Shown here: positions 19,825 through 28,731 of the stretch, piece after piece
Layout of the letters: each line of letters begins with the position of its first letter
Position numbering within the stretch: the first letter of the stretch is position 1
DNA from: Nakazawaea peltata
Lineage: Eukaryota > Ascomycota > Pichiomycetes > Alaninales > Pachysolenaceae
Assembly (NCBI GenBank): GCA_001599355.1
Contig: BCGQ01000003.1
Span: 1,056,468-1,120,467 of the forward strand
Direction of reading: 5' to 3'
DNA: 64,000 bases
The notes under the pieces: generated by a model
The model's input: only the letters and a program-made list of their open reading frames with translations
What the model was told of the DNA's origin: nothing
Database searches by the model: none
Program-made: the position numbers and the translations under genes

Positions 19825-21918
19825 ATGGGTAAAGTCAGAGGAAGAAGAACTAAGGACGAAGATCAGAAGAGAGAGAAGAGACTGAAAAAGGAGTTTCTGA
19901 GAAAAGAAGATGCCGGAGAGGAAGGATCTTCAATTGGCGGTTACGCTTCAGCTGCAGCTGATGGCTCAGAAGAGGTGCTGGATCAACAAATCACCACACC
20001 TTTCTTTGGATTGGTTGATTCTCAAGAAATCGAGTACTTCAAGAACGCAGAATCAACATTGAATGTTAATAATTTCAGCTCTATCGATGAGAGATTGTTG
20101 TTCACTCAGAGTATCATTGAAGAAAGTAAGGGTAAAGAATTAAAGTTGGTGACAAATCAAATTTGTTCTAAATTGGTTGAGAGATTGGTTATTATGCTGG
20201 TCCAAGAAGAGAATGTTGCTCAGTTCAAAGGATGGTTCAAAGTGTTTAATGGTCATTTTGCCTCTTTACTGCACCATAAATATGCCTCTCATTGTATTGA
20301 GACTCTTTTCTCACTGATCCCTCAGATGATGGAGGTTGAATTGTTAGCAGAAGGTGTATCACAGGGTCTGTCGGCAATCAATGAAGAAGGGGAAGATACT
20401 GTCACTGCATCTATTGAAGATTTGTTTTTATTCCTGTGTGGTGAACTCAGACCTTATGTCAAGGAAATGTGTGGCCATAAATATGCTTCCCACGTGTTAA
20501 GACTTACATTGCTTATTCTTCTGGGTCGTGAGATTCCAAATGCCACTCAACTGAACTCTATTTTGAGATCTAAGAAGTCTAAGATTGCCAGAAAAATGAT
20601 TGAGATGAATGAAATGACCTTCACTAAAACATCTAGCGGAAAAATTGCTACTAGACCATCCTTCATCGACCAATTGGGAGATTTATTAAAACTGATGTTA
20701 CCTAAATCGTCAAGCACACCTTCGGATCAACTTACCAAGACAATCCGTCAATCCTGTCTTGATCCAATTTCATCACCTACATTCAGTTTAATCTTGAATT
20801 TGGAAGGTTTGGTATTGAAAGATCGTCCATTCTGGGGACTTGTATTCTCCACCGGTGAAACAGCTCAAGGATCTACCGATTCTTCAGAGTCTCTGTTTGT
20901 AGAATATTGTCTTTCGGACACTGTAGGATCTCATTTCTTACAAACTGTAGTCAAGCATGCTCGTACTCGTAACGTTGAACATATATATGTCAGTTATATC
21001 CGTGACAGAGTGTTGAAGATTTGCAACCGTATTCAAACCGGATGCTATGTTATTCAACTGCTTCTCACAGAGTCCAATCTTCAAAGACATCATTTAGTGC
21101 AGTTGATGGATACTCTTGTAGGTGCTTTACCAGATTTGATGTCATCTCTGGAGCAACAAGATCTCATTAAACTGATCGTTCAATGCTCTATTCTGCATCA
21201 AGCCTACCGTAAAGATGATATCGTAGAACTGATGAAAAATCACTATAATGCGGCATCTGATTCCTCATCTTTGTTCCTTGATTCTTCTCTTCATTTAGCT
21301 GAGTCAACACTTGGAAATACCAAAGATGACTGGCCAACTGCCAAAGAAAGAAGAGATGCCTTATTTGTCCAATTGTTATTTGATTTCGATGTAGCTACTC
21401 TTGGACGTGCTGCCATCGACAACATATTCTCTTGGAGTCAGGATCCTTCAAGTCAACAGAAACTTTACCAGATGTGTTCCCATGGAGTTTTCTCCCATGT
21501 CATCGACCATCTTCTCACTAGCATAATGTCGGATCTGACTCTCACTAAAGATGTCATCTTACGTCGTAAATTACTTAATTGTTTCTTACTGGATGAGACT
21601 CTGTTTGTCCATATGCTGTGTAATGCCAATGGTTCCCATGTCGTAGATTCCCTCTGGACTGCTACATTGAAACTTAATAACTATAAAGAGAGAATCAGTA
21701 CCTTACTCATCAACAACAAAGATACTGTTAAGAACTCTAAGTATGGTAAAATGGTATGGAAGAATTGGTATATTGATATGTATCAAAGAAAGAGATTTGA
21801 TTGGAAGAGAATGGTTAGAGAGGAGGCCGATAAGGCTGAGCTGAAACATGCTGCTGCTGATGCTGCTGCTGAGGCATCTACTGAAGTGCCACTGCCAAAG
21901 AAACAAAGAACTAACTAA
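19825..21918 (+). CDS. NOP9: Pumilio-type nucleolar RNA-binding protein Nop9
   Basis: A 697-residue protein of the PUF superfamily that binds pre-18S rRNA in the nucleolus and is needed for small-subunit maturation. It begins with a basic segment (MGKVRGRRTKDEDQ). Puf-like repeats follow with motifs such as LLHHKYASHCIETL, MCGHKYASHVLRL, GSHFLQTVVKHA, TGCYVIQLLL and NGSHVVDSLW. It ends in a basic tail with an Ala-rich stretch and PLPKKQRTN, a likely nuclear localisation signal. It is convergent with RAD54 (77 bp apart). Confidence 0.95.
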   Translation: MGKVRGRRTKDEDQKREKRLKKEFLRKEDAGEEGSSIGGYASAAADGSEEVLDQQITTPFFGLVDSQEIEYFKNAESTLNVNNFSSIDERLLFTQSIIEESKGKELKLVTNQICSKLVERLVIMLVQEENVAQFKGWFKVFNGHFASLLHHKYASHCIETLFSLIPQMMEVELLAEGVSQGLSAINEEGEDTVTASIEDLFLFLCGELRPYVKEMCGHKYASHVLRLTLLILLGREIPNATQLNSILRSKKSKIARKMIEMNEMTFTKTSSGKIATRPSFIDQLGDLLKLMLPKSSSTPSDQLTKTIRQSCLDPISSPTFSLILNLEGLVLKDRPFWGLVFSTGETAQGSTDSSESLFVEYCLSDTVGSHFLQTVVKHARTRNVEHIYVSYIRDRVLKICNRIQTGCYVIQLLLTESNLQRHHLVQLMDTLVGALPDLMSSLEQQDLIKLIVQCSILHQAYRKDDIVELMKNHYNAASDSSSLFLDSSLHLAESTLGNTKDDWPTAKERRDALFVQLLFDFDVATLGRAAIDNIFSWSQDPSSQQKLYQMCSHGVFSHVIDHLLTSIMSDLTLTKDVILRRKLLNCFLLDETLFVHMLCNANGSHVVDSLWTATLKLNNYKERISTLLINNKDTVKNSKYGKMVWKNWYIDMYQRKRFDWKRMVREEADKAELKHAAADAAAEASTEVPLPKKQRTN

Positions 21919-21995
21919 TAGCTCAATACAATTATAAGATCATGTATAATCAGAATCTTAATAAAAATACATTTATTTTAAATCTAATTACCTCT

Positions 21996-24572
21996 TTAAT
22001 CTAAATGAGAAATATACTGGAACAGATATGTCACATCATCAAAGTTAGTCTCATTTTGTAATAAAACATCCTCCCCATCGGCTAAATCCTCTTTACATAA
22101 ATGATTCCAACTGGTAGAATCTCCATATAACATGGTGGTTGTTTTCGAGAGTTGTTTTCTGGTCACCTTGTCACACTTAGAACATTTATAAGAGTCGTGA
22201 GTATCACTGAGAGTATCATTCTTGAACTCAAACAACTTCTTAAGATCATCTTTGTTGAAAGTACGCTCGACATCTTCATTATTGTCGACAACACAAGAAG
22301 ATAACTGTAATTTCGCACTTTGTCTTTGGAAAATCTTCTCATCGATTGTTCCAGTAGCGATGAATCTATAAATAAAGCAATTCTTTTGCTGACCATCTCT
22401 CCATACACGCAGTAACAGTTGTTGATCACTAGCAGGATTCCAATCAGGATCCAATAAAATCAATCTGTTACCTCCAATTAAATTGATACCACAACCACCA
22501 GCCTTAGATGACAACAAGAAGATGAACTCATCTGTATTTTCACGATCATTGAATCTATCAACTAACTTCTGTCTTTTATTAATAGTCATTGTACCATCCA
22601 AACGTAAACACCCAAACCTGCTACTTCTACATAATTTCTCTACAAGGTCCAAAGTTTGGGTATAATTGGAAATGATCACAATCTTATCATCAGTCTCACG
22701 ATGCAATTTGTGCAAAAACCGTTCAAGAATTAAGAATTTACCACTGAACCATGTTTGTATTTGTCTGTTTCTTCCACCTGTACCTCCACTGTAATCATAT
22801 TCATCCGGCAAGATGTTCTCAGATCCTTCGATCTCTTCTGGTAAATTCAACAAATTAGGATGGTTAACCAATTTCTTCAATAAAGTGATCAGTTTCAACG
22901 GCTGTGATCCACTTCCTCTTAATAATTTTCTGATCTCGGGAGATGTAATCATATGTTGATAAAGCTTGGTCTGAAGGTCGGTCAACTTAACAAAAATGAC
23001 ATATTCATATTTGACTGGCAAATATTTGGAAAGAATATCGTTTGTACGTCTGATAATGAAATTAGATACTATTCCAGAAAGTTCTTGTAATTTTTCATCA
23101 CCCAGTCTCCTCTCATCTTCGTCCAGCATTAAATCACGACTCTTTAAGATTACATTCTCGAATTTCTTTCTAAATTCCAGTCTTGTTCCTAAAAGACCCG
23201 GATTCGCAAAACTTAACAAAGAGAAATACTCTGTTAAGTCATTTTGAATTGGAGTTCCACTCAAAATTACTCTTCTCTCACAATTCAACAGGTTCAACAG
23301 AGTGAATGTCAATGAGTCTCCGTTCTTCAAACGATGACCCTCATCTGCTAAGATCAATCCAATTTGTGTTTGTTTCAATTTATCTACGTTTCTTCTCAAT
23401 GTTTCATAACTAATGACCAAGACAGGTCTGACGATATTTCTACCAGACAGCAGAGCCCAATTAGTTAACAGAGAAGCAACTTCATCACTCTTAACAGATT
23501 TACCATCTATCAGCAATGGAGTCAACCTTCCCTTTCCTAACCATTTATCAAATTCATTAGCCCAATTACGAACAAGTGACGATGGACAGACCACAATACA
23601 CTTATCTATAGTCTTTTTACCACGAGGACTTTGTCTTAAAAGAGTCCACATTAATGCAATACATTGTAAAGTTTTACCTAACCCCATTTCATCAGCCATA
23701 ATACATCCCTTAGCTCTAGGATCCACTAATCCAGATGTACATCTATAAAGAAACTTGACACCAGAGATTTGATGAGGTCTTAAGATCTTCAGAATCTTAG
23801 GATCAATAACGACCGGAACATTGGGGAATTCCAAATCTGAGTCGGTACTTTGTCCCTGTTTATCTATACCGAGGATTTCTGAGAGAGACCGATGAGAATT
23901 ACAGAGTTGTAAATACATATCACCCATCTTGACCATGCTATTCAGTTGCTGTTGCTTTTCTTTCTCGATACGTTTAAGTTCTCTTTCCAGTTGAAGAGCC
24001 TTGAGTTCCAGTATCTTCTCCAGATCCTCAGGAATTACATCTACAGTTGGATCATATAATACGATTGCATGATCTCCCATAGGATCATGTAATGGGCGAG
24101 GTTTCAATACTGGTCTTCTTCTCATCCCGAGTACTGGAGGAGGATTTGCATTTTCGAGCCCAAATTTAGTCTCTTCAGTGACCTTAACAGGCACCACAAA
24201 ACCTTGACTCATCAATTTAGAATTCTCCTTCTCTGTTGTATCTTTAAAATTAGCATTGAAAAGACTACGAGTCTTCTTAGTAAGCGATATCACATTTCCC
24301 TCACTATCAACAGGTAAATCCAGAACAGAGTTGATCTCGCTCTCATCAAGGTCCATTAATGCATAAGATTTCGGCAGTTTAAGACGAGCCAGTCTCATAA
24401 CACGTTTAGGATCTGTGCTACCACCAGCTTGAGTCCTTCTGGTGATCGGTACTCTAAATGGTTTTGTTAAGACCAGAGTAGGATCAGCAATTGACCGAGG
24501 GCGTTTCAGCAGAGGTAATCCTGCTCCACTGCCAAACTCACTATAAGGCTTATTAGGTAATCTTTGACCCAT
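21996..24572 (-). CDS. RAD54: Swi2/Snf2 recombination translocase Rad54
   Basis: An 858-residue dsDNA translocase that works with Rad51 in homologous recombination. The N-terminal part has the Rad54 signature PLHDPMGDHAIVLYDPTVD. The helicase core shows Walker A in ADEMGLGKTLQC, motif II as ADEGHRLKN, motif III as LSGTPIQNDL and motif VI in RVWRDGQ. Codons 719 and 721 (22416-22418, 22410-22412) are CTG; read as Ala they restore the canonical DQQALARVWRDGQ. A C-terminal CxxC pair (YKCSKCDKV) is the usual Rad54 zinc-like element. Length fits the family. Confidence 0.97.
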   Translation of the reverse strand: MGQRLPNKPYSEFGSGAGLPLLKRPRSIADPTLVLTKPFRVPITRRTQAGGSTDPKRVMRLARLKLPKSYALMDLDESEINSVLDLPVDSEGNVISLTKKTRSLFNANFKDTTEKENSKLMSQGFVVPVKVTEETKFGLENANPPPVLGMRRRPVLKPRPLHDPMGDHAIVLYDPTVDVIPEDLEKILELKALQLERELKRIEKEKQQQLNSMVKMGDMYLQLCNSHRSLSEILGIDKQGQSTDSDLEFPNVPVVIDPKILKILRPHQISGVKFLYRCTSGLVDPRAKGCIMADEMGLGKTLQCIALMWTLLRQSPRGKKTIDKCIVVCPSSLVRNWANEFDKWLGKGRLTPLLIDGKSVKSDEVASLLTNWALLSGRNIVRPVLVISYETLRRNVDKLKQTQIGLILADEGHRLKNGDSLTFTLLNLLNCERRVILSGTPIQNDLTEYFSLLSFANPGLLGTRLEFRKKFENVILKSRDLMLDEDERRLGDEKLQELSGIVSNFIIRRTNDILSKYLPVKYEYVIFVKLTDLQTKLYQHMITSPEIRKLLRGSGSQPLKLITLLKKLVNHPNLLNLPEEIEGSENILPDEYDYSGGTGGRNRQIQTWFSGKFLILERFLHKLHRETDDKIVIISNYTQTLDLVEKLCRSSRFGCLRLDGTMTINKRQKLVDRFNDRENTDEFIFLLSSKAGGCGINLIGGNRLILLDPDWNPASDQQLLLRVWRDGQQKNCFIYRFIATGTIDEKIFQRQSAKLQLSSCVVDNNEDVERTFNKDDLKKLFEFKNDTLSDTHDSYKCSKCDKVTRKQLSKTTTMLYGDSTSWNHLCKEDLADGEDVLLQNETNFDDVTYLFQYISHLD

Positions 24573-25583
24573 TTTAGGTTGATCTCACTATGTTGATGAT
24601 GCTAACTCAATGGCGCTAAGCTGATCGCGCTAAGTTGATCGCGCCTTATTTGTTTGTTTGTTTTGCCTTCGTGCGCGTAAGATGCGATGCGAAAAAGGGG
24701 ATATAAATTGGTAAAATGCTCAATAGAGAGAAAAGCTTATAATTTTAATAGTAGTAAAATGCTAAACAAAGAAGAAAAGCTTATAGAAGTAATTTCGTAC
24801 AATGCTAAATATTAGGAGAAGGAAAAGCTTATAGTTCTAATAGTTAAGAATAAGAGTTAGGGTGTATTAGTTGAGTAGGTGTGGGGGGAAGGGCCAGAGG
24901 CAATATATTCGCCTGGAAACAACGTCATGATACTTAATTCTTATAAAACTGATCTCACCTTATTAAGTTCATCAATTCACCAAATTCTGCATGTCTTGTT
25001 GTCGAAGTGTCTTTATACCGTTCCTTATCTTTTCTCTGTAATATCTCCCTCAACTCTATCTTAACTAAATAAAAATATCTACTATATCTACTATATTTTA
25101 CTATTTGTATCGCATAATTTTTAGATATATCCGTAATCAGTCCACTTTTAGTTTAGATTCTCAGAAGTTATTTCTTGATCTGAGATGCATTGAGTCGATG
25201 CATTGACTGAACACTTCTGAGCGATCTGCTTATCCCATCCATATTCCATCAGATCCCCGAAATCCTCATGTCCCCCATGTCCACCTCTCCAATATAACCC
25301 CTTCTTATTCCTCTCTTTTCTCCCTTTCCCTTTCCCACTCCCAGCCCCTATTTCCCTGTTAACCGAACTCATTACGCTCACAAAAAAATTCCTTCTTTCT
25401 TTCTTAGCCTAGATCACTCACTAAAACCCGCATGCTCATGCACATTCCAACTTCTCCGCAGTAAGCAAACGAAAAACAAGCAAAAAGAGCCTATCAGGAA
25501 TTTGATATATATAAGACTGGCGTGTGCGGTTGGTATCGATTTCGAGAGGGGTATTCGCAATTGAGTTGGAATTATAGTTTAGT
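24573..25583. other. RAD54-FRD divergent intergenic region with tandem repeat
   Basis: About 1 kb between two divergent genes. Next to RAD54 are repeated CGCGCTAAG/TGATCGCGC strings (about 24611-24648). A 43-bp degenerate tandem repeat follows (24713-24841). The remainder is AT-rich with a pyrimidine-rich block before 25390. No gene is supported. Confidence 0.6.
24713..24841 (+). repeat. 43-bp degenerate tandem repeat, three units
   Basis: Three units with period 43 bp, starting at 24713, 24756 and 24799. Each has the order AATGCT(A/C)AA, a purine-rich GAGAA-type stretch, AAAAGCTTATA and a TAAT-type end. The last two thirds of each unit diverge. Function is unknown. Confidence 0.8.
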
Positions 25584-27572
25584 ATGTCTTTACCTCCGAA
25601 TAGCGTTATTGTTATAGGTGGTGGTTTAAGTGGGTTATCCCTGGTACATCAGGTCATCCAAAATGGGGGTAACGTGGTACTTTTGGATAAGCAGAAATTC
25701 ATCGGCGGTAACTCCACCAAACTGACTTCAGGTATTAATGGTGCTTATACTCAACTGCAACAGAAATTGGGTATCAAGGACTCGGTAGATTTGTTCAAAC
25801 AAGACACTTATAAGAGTGCTAAAAAGTTACTGAATCAGCTGTTGATCGATGTTTTGTGTGATAATTCAGAATCTCTGATCGAATGGTTGAAGAAAGAGTT
25901 TAAATTGGATCTTTCCGTTGTATCCCGTCTTGGTGGTCATTCGGAACCAAGAACTCATAGAGGTAATGATAAAAAATTCCCTGGTATGCTGATCACTTAC
26001 CTGTTGATGGAGAAATTTGAGGAATTGTGTTCGAAACACCCCCAAAATTATCGTTTACTTCTCAATAGTAAGTTAATTGATTTGATCAAAGATGAATCTG
26101 GAAACGATGTCATTGGATGTGAATATGAAGATCTTACCAATGGTAAAAAATCCAAAATTTATGGCCCTGTTGTAATGGCTACAGGTGGTTATCTGGCTGA
26201 TTTCACATCCCAGGACTCTTTAATCAAGAAATACCGTCCAGATATCATGGATTTACCTTCTTCTAATGGTACTCATCTGACTGGTGATGGTCAGAAGCTT
26301 ATTATACAAAAGTTGGGAGGTGTGGGTGTTGATATGGATAAGATCCAAGTCCATCCTACTGGCCTTTTACCATTTGGTGAGTATAATAACAAGAGTAAGT
26401 TCCTTTTTTTGGGTGCAGAACTGTTACGTGGTGAAGGTGGTATCATGTTGAATTGCAAAGGTGAAAGATTCTGTGACGAATTAGGTACCAGAGACTATGT
26501 TAGTGGCAAGATGCAGGAAATGGAGAAGAAATATCAAAAGAACGGGAAGAAGATCTTACTTGTTCTCAACAAAAAGAGTGAACCAAAGCTTCAATTCCAT
26601 TTAAAGCATTACATGCAAAGAGGATTGATGAAAAAATTGACAGCAAGCCAATTAGCTGCTGAATTGGGGGTTTCTAAAGACAAATTGCAACTGGAATTCA
26701 ATAAATACAATAAAGGTGCCCAGATAAAGAAGGATCCATTTGGTAAGAGATTCTTCCCTACAGTTCCATTCAATTTAACTAGAGAAAACTCTCCAGATCA
26801 AGAAGAGTATTTCTATGTTTCCTATATCACCAGAATTGTCCATTTCACTATGGGAGGTGTCAAAATTAATGACAAGACTCAAGTAGTATCCTCCGGATCT
26901 GAAAAGCCTATTGGTGGGCTATATCTGAGTGGAGAGTTAGCCGGAGGAGTCCACGGAGAAAACAGATTAGGCGGGTCTTCATTATTACTGTGTGTTGTTT
27001 TTGGACGTGTTGCGGGTCTGCAAGCTTCAAATTACACTCTTAAAAAATTATCTAACGACTCTAAATCTGCTTCTTCTTCTGCTCCAAGTGCTGTTGATCG
27101 TTTGAACCAAGTGAGCTTGCATTTGGATCCTCAACATCCAGGTCGTGTAGTGGTTGAATGGAATACAGGATCAGCAGGCAATCTGAAATCTGAGGTAAAA
27201 CAGTCAACCAATGATACTGCGTCTACTTCTGACCTGAGTGAGGCCCCCCTGTCCTCAGCTGATTCTCAAGAAAAAGGTGAAGCCCAACTGGATGGACCAT
27301 TTCAAATCCCAAATAAAGAGTTCACCAAACTGGAAATCCTGAAACATAACTCTTCAGGAGATTGCTGGGTGATTGTAAAAGATGTAGTTTTGGACGTTAC
27401 CAAGTTCTTACCTAGCCATCCTGGAGGAGAACAATCCATAGTTAATTTTGCAGGAAAAGACCTGACTGAAGTATTTGAAATGTTACACGATGACAAAGTT
27501 ATTCCAAAATATCTGGGATATGCGGTCATTGGAAAACTCAAAGATTCTACTCCTAAGTTAGATCTTGCCTGA
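25584..27572 (+). CDS. FRD1: Soluble fumarate reductase with C-terminal cytochrome b5 domain
   Basis: A 662-residue flavoprotein. Residues 6-40 hold the FAD-binding VIVIGGGLSGLSLV and DKQKFIGGNSTK motifs of the FRD1/OSM1 fumarate reductases, which reoxidise FADH2 by reducing fumarate. HSEPRTHR, the catalytic RENSPDQEEYFY region and the closing GELAGGVHGENRLGG are all present. After a Ser-rich linker (about 490-565) comes a cytochrome b5 domain with the haem ligands in FLPSHPGGEQSI and MLHDDK. Saccharomyces Frd1/Osm1 lack this domain; fusions of this kind are known in other fungi. No signal or mitochondrial presequence is visible, so it is probably cytosolic. Confidence 0.93.
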   Translation: MSLPPNSVIVIGGGLSGLSLVHQVIQNGGNVVLLDKQKFIGGNSTKLTSGINGAYTQLQQKLGIKDSVDLFKQDTYKSAKKLLNQLLIDVLCDNSESLIEWLKKEFKLDLSVVSRLGGHSEPRTHRGNDKKFPGMLITYLLMEKFEELCSKHPQNYRLLLNSKLIDLIKDESGNDVIGCEYEDLTNGKKSKIYGPVVMATGGYLADFTSQDSLIKKYRPDIMDLPSSNGTHLTGDGQKLIIQKLGGVGVDMDKIQVHPTGLLPFGEYNNKSKFLFLGAELLRGEGGIMLNCKGERFCDELGTRDYVSGKMQEMEKKYQKNGKKILLVLNKKSEPKLQFHLKHYMQRGLMKKLTASQLAAELGVSKDKLQLEFNKYNKGAQIKKDPFGKRFFPTVPFNLTRENSPDQEEYFYVSYITRIVHFTMGGVKINDKTQVVSSGSEKPIGGLYLSGELAGGVHGENRLGGSSLLLCVVFGRVAGLQASNYTLKKLSNDSKSASSSAPSAVDRLNQVSLHLDPQHPGRVVVEWNTGSAGNLKSEVKQSTNDTASTSDLSEAPLSSADSQEKGEAQLDGPFQIPNKEFTKLEILKHNSSGDCWVIVKDVVLDVTKFLPSHPGGEQSIVNFAGKDLTEVFEMLHDDKVIPKYLGYAVIGKLKDSTPKLDLA

Positions 27573-27808
27573 ATAGTATTTTATTTATTTATTCATTTAT
27601 TTATTTATCAATTCTTTCATTTAACAAGCGTAGTAAGACCCCCTCCCCCCTTCTCTTGGGCTCCCCCCTCACTTCAGAACCCCCAAGCATTTTACAACTA
27701 AGCGTATCTGCAGCTTGAAAAATTCAGAGCCAGTCGATGATCTCAAAATAAGAGGGAGTGTGAGTTGACCGACAGATACCAAGCTAGACTAACAAAGCAA
27801 CCGAAATC

Positions 27809-28423
27809 ATGGCAGGAGCTTCTCAAAAGAAACAACTGGTTCAAAATCTGCAGACTTTGAAAGAAATTCACATTCTTTCAGGTGCCATTAACGCCATCAG
27901 TTTGTTATGCCTTTTAGTGTTCAAGAGACCTGGACTGAAGTTACCATTTTTGTTATTCTCGGCCCCACTGTGGGTTTGTTGGTATGTTGTGGAGAAAAAT
28001 GGACGTCCAGTGTACAGTGCCAGTAATCAATTGATAAGTGCAGGTGATAACTTGAGACAAGAAGGATTGACTAGTTATATGTTTGATCTCATCTATGTAA
28101 CTCTTTTCTGTGACTTGTTAATGTGTGCATTTGGGTCTAACAAGGTTTGGTATTTGTATTTAGTGGTAAGTGAGAAAAATATGAGGACGTAGTTACAGGT
28201 CTCAGAAATAGTTTACTAACATTACATTTACTTTTAGGTTCCCCTGTTCATCCTGTACAAATTGGTGGGTGTATTCAAGATGGGAAAAGATATGTTGGGT
28301 TTCGGAAAGAAGTCTGGATCTCTGGGCAAAGAACTGGAGTCCGGTTCTAAAGAACCTGAAAAGAGTAAGAGACAAATCAAGATGGAAAACAGAAGCAAGA
28401 AACAACAAGTTAGATACAGATAG
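27809..28423 (+). CDS. SND2: SRP-independent targeting protein Snd2/Env10 (TMEM208), one intron
   Basis: Two exons, 27809-28165 and 28238-28423, give 180 residues. The intron (28166-28237, 72 nt) starts GTAAGT, has the branch point TACTAAC at 28214-28220 and ends TTTTAG. Splicing joins TTA GTG to GTT CCC and continues the helix as LVVP; without it the frame stops in the intron. The protein has the TMEM208 layout: a cytosolic QKKQLVQNLQTLK start, three to four membrane helices, and a basic C-terminus ending KKQQVRYR. It acts in the SND route that delivers proteins to the ER. Confidence 0.9.
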
Positions 28424-28731
28424 ACATCGAAAGCGCCCCCCTCCCCTCCTTCTTCTTCACGCCCCCTCCACATCCTACCCCCAGCCATGTCCATGTATGT
28501 CTTATCCTCGATCCGGCCGGGTAACGTCGTGCACATATATTTCCCTTTTAGGTAATCTCCAGTAGGCAGTGGTTGCGTTGTTGTTCTCTTTTCCCCTTCC
28601 TTTTTTTTCTTTTTCAATTGGAAAAAATCTCTATATAAAAATGTAATTATGTACTTGTTTCCTATTTTTTGTTATTAAAATAATCAAATATATTATTGGT
28701 AATATATTAAAATAGTATAGATAAATTCAAG
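28424..28731. other. ACT1 promoter region
   Basis: 308 bp between SND2 and ACT1. It contains GTGCACGAC in reverse (28526-28534), a CCCTTTTAGG near-CArG box (28543-28552), a poly-T run near 28600 and an AT-rich stretch up to the start. Confidence 0.5.
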
